Origin: Cohnella kolymensis
Lineage (GTDB): Bacteria; Bacillota; Bacilli; Paenibacillales; Paenibacillaceae
DNA: 64,000 nt
NCBI RefSeq assembly: GCF_000829465.1
Contig: NZ_JXAL01000001.1
Span: 124,001 to 188,000 of the forward strand
Direction: 5' to 3'
Shown: positions 55,924-64,000 of the stretch, one piece after another
Position numbering within the stretch: position 1 is the first letter of the stretch
Layout of the letters: the number at the start of each line of letters is the position of its first letter
Made by a program: the position numbers and the translations under genes
The notes under the pieces: generated by a model
The model's database searches: none
What the model was told of the DNA's origin: nothing
What the model saw: the letters and a program-made list of their open reading frames with translations, nothing else

Positions 55924-57583
55924 TCAGCCGAGCATCGGCATCCGGATTCCTTGGCCGCGCGCCGTCTCGACGGCCAGCTCATAGCCCGCATCCGCGTGCC
56001 GCACAACGCCCAGCCCCGGATCAGTCGTCAATACACGCTCCAGCCGCTGCGCCGCATCCTCGGTCCCGTCGGCGACAACGACCATGCCGGCGTGCAGCGA
56101 ATATCCCATGCCGACGCCGCCGCCATGATGAAACGACACCCAGCTTGCACCGGAAGCCGTGTTGAGCAGCGCGTTCAAGATCGGCCAATCCGCGACGGCA
56201 TCGCTGCCGTCCTTCATCGCTTCGGTCTCCCGGTTAGGCGATGCGACGGAGCCCGCGTCCAAATGATCTCGGCCGATGACGATCGGAGCCGAAAGCTCGC
56301 CTGAAGCGACCATATCATTAATGATCCGTCCGAATTTCGCCCGGTCGCCGTAGCCGAGCCAGCAGATCCGGGCAGGCAGGCCTTGGAACGCGATTTTGTC
56401 ACGTGCCATTCGGATCCACTTGCATAAGCTCTCGTTGTCCGCGAACTCACGCAGGATCACTTCATCGGTTTTATAAATATCTTCCGGATCGCCGGACAAC
56501 GCCGCCCAGCGGAACGGCCCTTTGCCTGTGCAAAACTGCGGACGAATGTACGCCGCACAAAGCCGGGGAAATCAAATGCATCCGCCACGCCCTCATCGAA
56601 CGCCACCTGCCGGATGTTGTTGCCATAGTCGAAAGCCACCGCGCCCTGACGCTTCATCTCGAGCATCGCCTCCACGTGACGGACGATGCTCGCCTTGGCG
56701 AGCCTGATGTACGCTTCCGAATCTTCCTCCCTCAGCTTCGCGCCGGCCTCCAGCGAATAACCGATCGGCAAATAGCCGTTAAGCGGATCGTGGGAGGAAG
56801 TCTGATCCGTGATGATATCCGGAATAAAGCCTTGCCGTATCATTGCCGGAAGCACTTCCGCAGCATTGCCGAGCAGGCCGATCGACAGCGCCCGGCCTTC
56901 CGCCTTGGCTTCAGCGGCCAGCGCAATCGCGTCGTCAAGCGACTCCACCAACGTGTCGCAATAGCGGGATTCCAGCCGCTTCTCGATGCGGCTGCGGTCC
57001 ACCTCGATGCCGATCAGCACACCTTCGTTCATCGTCACCGCCAGCGGCTGCGCGCCGCCCATTCCGCCAAGCCCTGAAGTAACCGTAATCGTGCCTTGCA
57101 AGCTACCGCCAAAATGCTGTCGCGCACATTCGGCGAACGTCTCGTACGTGCCTGAACGATCCCTTGGCTGCCGATGTAAATCCAGCTGCCGGCGGTCATT
57201 TGCCCGTACATGATCAGCCCTTTACGGTCCAGCTCGCGAAAATGCTCCCAATTGGCCCAAGCGGGAACCAGATTGGAATTGGCCAGCAGGATACGCGGCG
57301 CGTCCTTGTGCGTGCGGAATACCGCAACGGGTTTGCCGGACTGGATCAACAGCGTTTCGTTATTCTCCAAATCCTTGAGTGAGCTCACAATCGCATCGAA
57401 GCTTTCCCAGTTGCGTGCGGCTTTGCCGATCCCGCCGTACACGACCAGCTTATCCGGGTGCTCGGCGACTTCCGGATCCAGATTGTTCATCAGCATACGC
57501 AGCGCGGCTTCCTGAATCCAGCCTTTCGTGTTCAGTGCGGTGCCTCTAGGTGCGCGGATCTTGGTGTCCGTTCTATCGATCAT
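55924..57583 (-). pseudogene. hutU: urocanate hydratase, broken by two missing bases
   Basis: Starts [20 protein letters not shown] behind GGAGG. Two one-base losses: near 57151 (GIVQ then [16 protein letters not shown] after repair) and near 56554 (DFPGFV then [20 protein letters not shown]). The conserved parts are complete: NAD-binding [15 protein letters not shown], active-site Cys in [35 protein letters not shown] and [13 protein letters not shown]. Restored length is about 553. It hydrates urocanate to imidazolonepropionate. Confidence 0.92.
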
Positions 57584-57607
57584 CGGAACGACCTCCTACA
57601 GGAAAAT

Positions 57608-59149
57608 TTATTGAAGAGTAACGAGCGCATGCAATTGATCCAGCATTTCCGCGCTTTTCATCCATTCCGCAACATTGTGAAAATCATTCGAGAGCACCCG
57701 GTCGTCATCCACGAACGCCACCTTTTCCCGGCAGCGGTTGTACAGCAGTTTCGTTCCTTTGCCGAGCTGCCGCGGATCGCGGAAGTCGATCGCCTGGGCG
57801 GCGCAAATGAGCTCGATCGCCAGCACCGAGTATGCGTTGTCTACGATTTGCTTCGCTTTACGCGCCGCGATTGTCCCCATGCTCACATGATCCTCTTGAT
57901 TCCCGGAAGACGGAATCGAATCGACGCTCGCCGGATGGGCCAGCGATTTATTCTCGGACACAACGGCCGCAGCCGCATATTGAGCGATCATCAGCCCGGA
58001 TTGCAGCCCCCCTTTTTTCGTGAGAAAAGCGGGCAGCTTCTCGTTCAAATGGGGATTCACCAGCCGCTCGATGCGCCGCTCCGAAATGTTAGCAAGCTCT
58101 GACGCACAGACGGACAGATGGTCCATCGCCAGCGCAATCGGCTGCCCGTGGAAATTGCCGCCCGAGATGACACGCCCTTCCTCTGCAAAAATAAGCGGGT
58201 TGTCAGTCGCCGAGTTGATCTCGATTTCCAGCTTATCCGCGATATAGCCCAGTGCGTCCCGGCTCGCGCCATGCACTTGCGGGATGCAGCGGAGAGAATA
58301 CGCGTCCTGCACCCGAAGCTCTCCCTGACGCGTCATGAGCCTGCTGCCGAGAGTGAGTCGACTGATGTTATCGGCAACCTGCAGCTGTCCCTGATGGGGA
58401 CGGATACGATGCGTCAAGGGATCGAACGCATCCCGCACAGCCAGTAGCGCTTCGCATGTCAAAGCCGCCGCACAATCGGCCCATCGGGCAAGCTGCTGAG
58501 CGTCCCAGCAGGCGAGCGTGCCTACCGCGGTCATGACCTGCGTGCCGTTGATCAGCGCCAGCCCCTCTTTGGCCTCCAGCGTGATCGGCTGAATGCCCGC
58601 AGCAGCCATCGCTTCAGCGCCCGTCATCCTTACTCCTTCATAATAAGCCTCGCCTTCGCCGATCAGAACGAGCGCCAAATGCGACAGCGGAGCCAAGTCT
58701 CCGCTTGCTCCGAGCGAGCCTTTCTCCGGAATGACCGGCACGACTCTCTCGTTGAGCATGTCGACCATCGTCTCCAACGTTTCCGGACGAATGCCGGAAT
58801 AGCCGAGCGACAAAGCATTGATCCGAAGCAGCAAAATCGCTCGCACGACTTCTTCCGGAAAAGGATCCCCGATCCCGCAGGAGTGACTGCGTATCAGATT
58901 GAGCTGCAGCGATTTGGCGTCCTCGCTGGAGATATAGGTATCACTGAATTTTCCGAACCCGGTTGTCAGTCCGTAGACCGCTTTTTTCTCTAGCAGCAGC
59001 TTTTCCACATACTCACGCGTACGCTTCACCTTTTCAAGGCTTTCCCCGCTAATGTCCACCTTCAGTCCGAATCGCGCCACCTGAACCACATCTTCGATCG
59101 TCAATGAACTCCCGTTCACCGTTACCGTCCGTTCCATCGTTTGCTGCAT
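57608..59149 (-). CDS. hutH: histidine ammonia-lyase
   Basis: First enzyme of histidine breakdown, releases ammonia to give urocanate. 513 residues from ATG 59149 (GGGTGGGATT upstream). The MIO cofactor triad Ala148-Ser149-Gly150 lies in GSLGASGDLAPLSH; other active parts are YGLTTGFGKF, NGTQ and SSGNQEDHVSMG. It is the first enzyme gene after the HutP-controlled terminator. Confidence 0.95.
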   Translation of the reverse strand: MQQTMERTVTVNGSSLTIEDVVQVARFGLKVDISGESLEKVKRTREYVEKLLLEKKAVYGLTTGFGKFSDTYISSEDAKSLQLNLIRSHSCGIGDPFPEEVVRAILLLRINALSLGYSGIRPETLETMVDMLNERVVPVIPEKGSLGASGDLAPLSHLALVLIGEGEAYYEGVRMTGAEAMAAAGIQPITLEAKEGLALINGTQVMTAVGTLACWDAQQLARWADCAAALTCEALLAVRDAFDPLTHRIRPHQGQLQVADNISRLTLGSRLMTRQGELRVQDAYSLRCIPQVHGASRDALGYIADKLEIEINSATDNPLIFAEEGRVISGGNFHGQPIALAMDHLSVCASELANISERRIERLVNPHLNEKLPAFLTKKGGLQSGLMIAQYAAAAVVSENKSLAHPASVDSIPSSGNQEDHVSMGTIAARKAKQIVDNAYSVLAIELICAAQAIDFRDPRQLGKGTKLLYNRCREKVAFVDDDRVLSNDFHNVAEWMKSAEMLDQLHALVTLQ

Positions 59150-59175
59150 AATCCCACCCGCTTTCCCGAGAATGA

Positions 59176-59208
59176 CAAAAAGCCCATACCAAATGAAGGG
59201 TACCGGCT
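59176..59208 (-). terminator. attenuator between hutP and hutH
   Basis: On the minus strand AGCCGGTACC pairs with GGTATGGGCT (one mismatch, one wobble; loop CTTCATTT), then TTTTT. In the B. subtilis hut operon HutP stops such a hairpin from ending transcription when histidine is present. Confidence 0.7.
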
Positions 59209-59210
59209 GT

Positions 59211-59236
59211 CTAATCACTAGTCGCTAAAGGGCCTA
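59211..59236 (-). promoter_or_regulatory. HutP RNA-binding site, UAG repeats
   Basis: The minus-strand message reads UAGCGACUAGUGAUUAG: three UAG triplets with 4-base spacers (at 59225-59227, 59218-59220 and 59211-59213), exactly the spacing known for HutP; a fourth UAG lies 9 bases further up at 59234-59236. It stands directly before the attenuator hairpin. Confidence 0.8.
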
Positions 59237-59264
59237 TGCACCAAACCAACCGACAACAAAAGCT

Positions 59265-59837
59265 TTAAATATGGTTAAAACCGAAGCCTATCGTTTCATG
59301 CTCGAAGCCTTTTTTCGGCGCGCGATCGTACCGTATACGCACACCGCGATCCATTCGCCTTCATGCTCCACTGTGCCGGTCATGCGGCCCCGCACGATCG
59401 AAAAGGTCAACCCCACAGTCCGCAAAATCTCGCCGAACTGCACCACCACCCCGCCCTACACTCTGAATCGCCTCTATAATGGCATGGTACAGTGCGTGAA
59501 CCTCGCGATATTTGTCACCGTCGATGATCCGGTTGTTCTTTGCAGCCGTCTCGATCGCCGCCACCACTTTGTTCATGTCCATGGCGCCCACACGGCCGAT
59601 AGTAAAACGAAATCCTTTCGCAGTAAGCTCCTGTTCCACAACCTGTCTCCACTCATGATCCTGAAGCACCGCAAGAAGAATGGACAGCTTGCCGATCGGC
59701 ATGGGTGCGCCGGACGGACTGAGCAATCGCGTCACCACCTGTAATTCCATCATATTCATATCAAGCGTGTCTGCTGTCCGCGCAGATACACTTGTAAACG
59801 CTTTCAGCATATTTAATTTAGCACTATTGAGCAGCAC
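59265..59837 (-). pseudogene. hutP: HutP antiterminator, frame broken twice
   Basis: HutP binds L-histidine and Mg and the UAG site of the leader RNA. The core is clear: GRVGAMDMNKVVAAIETAAKNN and YREVHALYHAIIEAIQ. An extra base near 59450 (in the C run of the plus strand) and a missing base near 59322 break the frame; repaired it reads VVVQFGEILRTVGLTFSIVRGR then WIAVCVYGTIGAPKKGFEHE and the normal end GFNHI. GTG start. The N-terminal 45 residues are longer than in B. subtilis HutP. Confidence 0.86.
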
Positions 59838-60149
59838 CCGTCAATTCCCTTTCACTTTGTAAACTCCCCCATATACCTCATTCATTCAGCTCATCAATTT
59901 CTTTATCAATTCGGTCTTTCCCCTTACAGCAGCTTTCTCAAAGGGTTTGCCCAATCTTGTTCGATTAGCTGTGATCGCCACTGAGCTGAAAGAGCATGCA
60001 TGGCTCGCAAAACCCCCTATACCGGTACAAAGATTTATGTTTTCTGTGTTGAGACCTATTGGGATATTGCTCGGTTATAAAGCGAAATACAGCAAGTATT
60101 CTAAAGACGCTTAATCAATTTTCTATTACTCAGGATCCGGGAAGCATGA
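59838..60149. other. gap of about 310 bases with no gene seen
   Basis: It must hold the hutP promoter, but no convincing -35/-10 pair was found. A short minus-strand open stretch (LRAMHALSAQWRSQLIEQDW and a few more codons, near 59940-60020) has no start with a ribosome binding site and may be a gene remnant. Confidence 0.4.
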
Positions 60150-60186
60150 CAAAAATAAGACTGCCGAGACTTTCTCGACAGTCTGA
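60150..60186 (-). terminator. intrinsic terminator of the permease gene
   Basis: AGACTGYCGAGA/TCTCGRCAGTCT stem with an A-G-type mismatch; on the minus strand TATTTTT follows. Confidence 0.8.
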
Positions 60187-60223
60187 ACTCCCCGAAGGGA
60201 GGTGTTTCAAACTTATAGTGACC

Positions 60224-61630
60224 TTATACGTTGGTTTCGATTTCAGCTTTGGCAGCAACTAACTTCCTTTTATAAACGGCGTAGTAAATAACTGTGAGGA
60301 AAATTAACCAAGGAACGCCTACCTTCCATGAAATATTCCAAAAATCTTGGTCCAATCCCATGGTGATTAAAATAGCAGCTAACAAACCGATCCCGATGAT
60401 TTGCAGATAAGGGAAAAGGGGAGCTCTAACAGGTAATTCTTCTCCTCCGCTCGCCTTCCATATGCTTCTGAACCGCATATGGCTAATCAATATAAGGACC
60501 CACACATATAACGCGCCGAATAAAGCGATACCGAAGAGGTAGTTGTACGCCAATGGACTCAGCTTGGCGATCAAGCCGGCAATGACAACACCTAAGCTCG
60601 ACAACAGCAACGCGTTTACCGGTGTGCCTTTTTTGCTTAATTTACCCAGCGCTTGCGGTGCATAATTACCACGAGACAGCGAGAAGATCATCCGGGAAGT
60701 TAAATATAAATTTGTATTCATACTTGATAATGCTGCGGTCATCACGACAAAGTTCATAATACCGGCAGCGTAGACAATGCCCACATGGTCGAATACCTGA
60801 ACGAAAGGACTTTGTGTAACCTCCTTGGCTCCCGCATTGATCCAAGGAACTACAGCCAGCATAATTCCCATTGCCAAGAAGTAGAATGCCACTAAACGAA
60901 ATACCATGGTCTTCATCGCACGCGGAACGGCTTTCCTAGGTTCCTGTGCTTCTCCGGCGGTAACGGCTATGACTTCTACACCGACGAAGCTGAAGATTGC
61001 CATCAACACAGCCATCCACATGCCGCCGAAACCGTTCGGCATGAATCCGCCGTGCTTCGTATAATTCTCAAATCCGACAGCAGGCGTACCGACCCCCATA
61101 ACAGCAGCTATACCAAATATAATGAACGCGACGATTGCCACCACTTTAATAAGAGCAAACCAATATTCGAACGTTCCGAAGTTTTCGATCGATCTTGAGT
61201 TGACATAGATGAGCACAGCTCCAAAGGCCAATGTCCACACCCATACAGGTATACCCGGAAACCAGTAGGTCATGTAGATCCCGACTGCAACCGACTCGCC
61301 CCCTACCGCTACGACCTGGGCAGCCCAATAGGTCCATCGTGACGTAAATCCTGCCCAACCGCTCACATACTTCTCGGCATATACGCCGAACGAGCCTGCT
61401 GTAGGATGCGCAACAGCCATTTCCGAAAGGCTGAACATCATGATGACTGCAATGAAAGCCGCGATGACATAGCTTAATATAACTGCCGGACCCGCATAAC
61501 TGATCGCAATGGCACTGCCCATGAACAGCCCGGTTCCGATCGCTCCTCCAAGACCAATCATAGTCAGCTGTCTTTGGGTCAACCCTCTATGCAGGCCGGC
61601 TTCCCTTTCCATCAGTTCATCGTGTTTCAT
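60224..61630 (-). CDS. amino acid permease, APC superfamily (AAT type)
   Basis: 468 residues, 12 helices. Family starts LTQRQLTMIGLGGAIGTGLFMGSAIAISYAGP and FSFVGVEVIAVTAGEAQEPRKAVPRAMK. Proton-coupled uptake of an amino acid. With alanine dehydrogenase upstream on the same strand, alanine (or serine/glycine) is possible; with the hut operon downstream, histidine is possible too. The sequence does not decide. Confidence 0.9.
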   Translation of the reverse strand: MKHDELMEREAGLHRGLTQRQLTMIGLGGAIGTGLFMGSAIAISYAGPAVILSYVIAAFIAVIMMFSLSEMAVAHPTAGSFGVYAEKYVSGWAGFTSRWTYWAAQVVAVGGESVAVGIYMTYWFPGIPVWVWTLAFGAVLIYVNSRSIENFGTFEYWFALIKVVAIVAFIIFGIAAVMGVGTPAVGFENYTKHGGFMPNGFGGMWMAVLMAIFSFVGVEVIAVTAGEAQEPRKAVPRAMKTMVFRLVAFYFLAMGIMLAVVPWINAGAKEVTQSPFVQVFDHVGIVYAAGIMNFVVMTAALSSMNTNLYLTSRMIFSLSRGNYAPQALGKLSKKGTPVNALLLSSLGVVIAGLIAKLSPLAYNYLFGIALFGALYVWVLILISHMRFRSIWKASGGEELPVRAPLFPYLQIIGIGLLAAILITMGLDQDFWNISWKVGVPWLIFLTVIYYAVYKRKLVAAKAEIETNV

Positions 61631-61656
61631 TCATCAGGCTCTCCTTTGGGATAATG

Positions 61657-61670
61657 TGAAAGCGTTTTCG
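61657..61670 (-). promoter_or_regulatory. candidate cre (CcpA) site before the permease gene
   Basis: CGAAAACGCTTTCA on the minus strand matches TGNAANCGNWNNCA except for its first base. It lies between the -10 TATAAT (61686-61691) and the start codon, so CcpA would act as a roadblock when sugar is plentiful. Confidence 0.6.
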
Positions 61671-61712
61671 AATAATACTAAGGAGATTATACAATTGGTC
61701 TCTGAGAAAAGG

Positions 61713-61736
61713 GTGTAAACTATTTTACACTGTAAA
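61713..61736 (-). promoter_or_regulatory. TGTAAA half-site cluster near the permease -35 region
   Basis: GTGTAAA and TTTACAC (4-base spacer, 61713-61730) overlap a second palindrome TTTACACTGTAAA (61724-61736), so three half-sites are stacked. The -35 hexamer is poor, so this may be an activator site. Regulator unknown. Confidence 0.45.
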
Positions 61737-61754
61737 TTTTCTCATCCGTTTTTG

Positions 61755-62888
61755 TTATGCGGGAGTAGGAAGATGAAGGGCTTCTTCAACCGGTACATGA
61801 GCGTAACCTAGTTCATTGGCGATCACTTCGTATGTCACAGAGCCGCCTGCCACATTCACTCCCCGGTACAAGGCTTTGTTATCCAGTATGGCTCCCAGCA
61901 CCCCTTTGTTAGCGATCTGCAGAGCATATTGAATCGTTACATTCGTCAAAGCCAGTGTTGAGGTTCTTGCAACGGCTCCCGGCATGTTAGCAACGGCATA
62001 ATGAACAACTCCATGTTTCTCATATGTAGGTTCCGAATGAGTTGTAATGCGATCAATAGTTTCGATAGAACCGCCCTGGTCAATTGCAACATCCACAACA
62101 ACGGAACCTTTGGACATTTTTCGAATCATGTATTCCTTTACAAGCTTCGGCGCTCTTGCTCCCGGAATTAAGACCGCACCGATCACGAGATCCGCCTTGC
62201 ATACAGCTTGCTCGATATTATAGGAGTTGGACATAATCGTAGTAAGCCTGCCGTCAAAAATATCATCCAAATAACGAAGGCGATCCGGATTCACATCCAC
62301 GATAGTAACGTGAGCTCCTGACCCCAGCGCCATTTTCGCAGCATTCGTACCCACAATTCCACCGCCGATAATCACCACTTCTGCCGGTTTGACTCCCGGA
62401 ACGCCGCCCAGCAGGATTCCTTTCCCGCCGTATGGGTTTTCCAGAAACTGAGCACCAATTTGAACAGCCATCCGTCCCGCCACTTCGCTCATGGGAGTCA
62501 ACAGCGGCAGAGATCCGTTTTCCAGTTGTATCGTTTCATAAGCTATTGCAGTCACTTCATTTTCCACCAGAGCCTTCGTCAATTCCGGTTCCGGCGCCAG
62601 ATGCAGATAGGTAAACAAGACTAATCCCGGACGAAAATGGCGGTGTTCCTGCGGCAGGGGCTCTTTCACTTTCATGATCATATCCGCTTTATTCCACACT
62701 TCTGCGGCACTACCCAGAATCACAGCACCTTTTTGCCCATAGTCTTCATCCGTAAAACCGCTCCCGAGGCCGGCTGAGGTTTCAATATAAATCTCATGCC
62801 CGCCAAGCTGTAAGGTTTCCACACCTGCCGGGGTAATGGCAACGCGGTTTTCGTTATTTTTGATTTCCTTCGGCACACCGATAATCAT
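61755..62888 (-). CDS. ald: alanine dehydrogenase
   Basis: 377 residues from ATG 62888 (AAGGAGATTT upstream). [52 protein letters not shown], and the NAD fold [27 protein letters not shown]. It interconverts alanine with pyruvate and ammonia. The start overlaps the yitT-like stop by four bases (ATGA). Confidence 0.95.
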   Translation of the reverse strand: MIIGVPKEIKNNENRVAITPAGVETLQLGGHEIYIETSAGLGSGFTDEDYGQKGAVILGSAAEVWNKADMIMKVKEPLPQEHRHFRPGLVLFTYLHLAPEPELTKALVENEVTAIAYETIQLENGSLPLLTPMSEVAGRMAVQIGAQFLENPYGGKGILLGGVPGVKPAEVVIIGGGIVGTNAAKMALGSGAHVTIVDVNPDRLRYLDDIFDGRLTTIMSNSYNIEQAVCKADLVIGAVLIPGARAPKLVKEYMIRKMSKGSVVVDVAIDQGGSIETIDRITTHSEPTYEKHGVVHYAVANMPGAVARTSTLALTNVTIQYALQIANKGVLGAILDNKALYRGVNVAGGSVTYEVIANELGYAHVPVEEALHLPTPA

Positions 62889-63505
62889 CCGTAAATCTCC
62901 TTTGGCTGTTTTTTGTTTTGCAGGTAGCCGTAGCACAGATCAAGCGATTTTCCCGCCAAATATATGGACAGGGTTGTTAAAACAAGCTTCTCCACACCAA
63001 AAATAAAACCTGTAAATAAAACAACTGCGGCGTTCATGACAAACATCACTTTTCCCAGTGTAAATTGCGGCCATCTCCTGTTAACAATGACACACACGAT
63101 ATCCATCCCGCCTGTCGAGCCACCCACGAACAGCACAAATGAAATCGCCGCACCGCTGATCAAACCGCCTAACAAGCAGCCGACGAGCGGCTGGTGAATC
63201 CCCGGTACTTGAGCAAATAGCCAAAGAAAAAACGATAGTGACGCCATTCCTAGAAAGCTGTATAAGATGAATCGCGACCCTACGTAGTAAAAACCAATCC
63301 CGAACAGCGGGATATTTAACACAAAATAAATGATTCCTAACGAGATCGGCAGAAAATGACCGATTAGAATGACCACTCCGCCAAGTCCGGGCGCCATGAT
63401 TTCATTCGGCTGTAAGAACAGGTAATAAGTGAGGGCAGTGATTGCAGTGCCACATACGATAACGAAAATCTCCAGCAATCGTAGACTCTTTATTTTCATC
63501 CTCAT
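62885..63505 (-). CDS. YitT-family membrane protein, short form
   Basis: 206 residues, five or six helices, with the DUF161 pattern [22 protein letters not shown] and [14 protein letters not shown]. The C-terminal DUF2179 cytosolic domain of most YitT proteins is absent. Function unknown. Co-translated with ald, 9 bases after the aminotransferase stop. Confidence 0.86.
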   Translation of the reverse strand: MRMKIKSLRLLEIFVIVCGTAITALTYYLFLQPNEIMAPGLGGVVILIGHFLPISLGIIYFVLNIPLFGIGFYYVGSRFILYSFLGMASLSFFLWLFAQVPGIHQPLVGCLLGGLISGAAISFVLFVGGSTGGMDIVCVIVNRRWPQFTLGKVMFVMNAAVVLFTGFIFGVEKLVLTTLSIYLAGKSLDLCYGYLQNKKQPKEIYG

Positions 63506-63514
63506 AGCCAGCCT

Positions 63515-64000
63515 TTACTTGTTATTCTGAAGGTAGACCAAGGTGTCAATCGCTTTGACTACCTCCTCCTCCGTATTGTAAAAATGAGGAGCGATACGGA
63601 TGACGTCATTACGCGCGGACACAATGATGTCCTGTTCCTTCATCAGCCGTTCCATCTCTGAAGCATTAGGAACTTGAATCGCCGTGTTGGATGCCTTGAT
63701 CGTGAGATCCTCGGGACTCATTACTTTTAGGCCCTTTGACTTGGCATACGAGACGGCGGCAGAAGAGAGCTGATTCAAATAGCCTTCGATTCGCGGAACC
63801 CCGATCTCATTGATCATCCCAATGGCGGCGTGCGCGGCGTATGCATTGACGATAGCGGGGGTGCCCGTATCAAATCGCCTCGCGCCCGCAGCGAAATCGA
63901 GCTTTTTCACGTCAAACTCAAATGGATTCACCCGGCCGAACCACCCTGTGGTTGCCGGCTCCAGCTGCTGCGCAAGATCTCCACGTACATATAAAAACGA
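63515..64000 (-). CDS. class V aminotransferase, C-terminal part (start beyond the window)
   Basis: Open from the window end to the stop at 63515, at least 161 residues: GWFGRVNPFEFDVKKLDFAAGARRFDTGTPAIVNAYAAHAAI is the domain after the PLP lysine in cysteine desulfurase/kynureninase-like enzymes, and NDVIRIAPHFYNTEEEVVKAIDTL is the usual end. The PLP Lys lies outside. First gene of a set with yitT-like and ald. Confidence 0.78.
   Translation of the reverse strand, partial: SFLYVRGDLAQQLEPATTGWFGRVNPFEFDVKKLDFAAGARRFDTGTPAIVNAYAAHAAIGMINEIGVPRIEGYLNQLSSAAVSYAKSKGLKVMSPEDLTIKASNTAIQVPNASEMERLMKEQDIIVSARNDVIRIAPHFYNTEEEVVKAIDTLVYLQNNK

Overview
The window looks like a chromosomal segment of a Gram-positive, low-to-mid GC Firmicute of the Paenibacillaceae type. 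The evidence is strong GGAGG ribosome binding sites with frequent TTG and GTG starts, class F sortase, YjoB-type AAA ATPase, ComFB, HxlR/HxlA/HxlB, HutP-type histidine control, and a RocR-like sigma-54 regulon. No tRNA, rRNA, CRISPR array or phage block was seen.

Layout. 0-8.4 kb: small envelope and housekeeping genes (HepT-like DUF86, Dabb, a free CuA cupredoxin, holin-like protein, sortase plus substrate, L,D-transpeptidase, class II aldolase, secreted metalloprotease). 8.4-10.5 kb: palindromic repeats and a complete IS1182-family element, inserted just beyond hxlB. 10.5-14.2 kb: the formaldehyde-fixing hxlAB genes with hxlR, diverging from an SDR/flavin monooxygenase pair. 14.2-23.3 kb: flavodoxin-like protein, efflux pair, ComFB, M42 peptidase, dienoyl-CoA reductase, YjoB ATPase, thioesterase, lipoprotein. 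23.3-26.4 kb: a histidine kinase and an HD-GYP response regulator. 26.4-47.4 kb: a large polyamine block with speD, two Pot-type ABC importers, two class III aminotransferases, an aldehyde dehydrogenase, an amine oxidase, rpoN, and a sigma-54 activator. 47.5-52 kb: hydrolase, a wrecked sugar ABC locus, aldo/keto reductase, MFS pump. 52-59.8 kb: a histidine utilisation operon read on the minus strand (hutP, hutH, hutU, hutI, an M20 amidohydrolase, and a deaminase-like amidohydrolase). 60.2-64 kb: amino acid permease, alanine dehydrogenase, YitT-like protein, and the end of a class V aminotransferase.

How it works together. The polyamine genes appear to be tied together by sigma-54: three near-consensus -24/-12 promoters precede potD, the putrescine aminotransferase and the second potA, and a weaker one precedes the amine oxidase. 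The sigma factor gene itself lies inside the first importer operon, and an enhancer-binding activator lies next to the second. The hut operon has a visible HutP element (three UAG triplets spaced by four bases) directly before a terminator between hutP and hutH.

Two features stand out. First, three clusters of a REP-like palindromic repeat, each with direct copies followed by inverted copies; in one cluster the arms enclose an orphan IS1595-like zinc-ribbon transposase gene, an arrangement like REP/RAYT. Second, at least fourteen single-base frame breaks lie in otherwise well-conserved genes, several in A/T homopolymers. This suggests indel errors in the assembly more than real gene decay, so most 'pseudogene' calls here should be read as 'frame broken in this sequence'.
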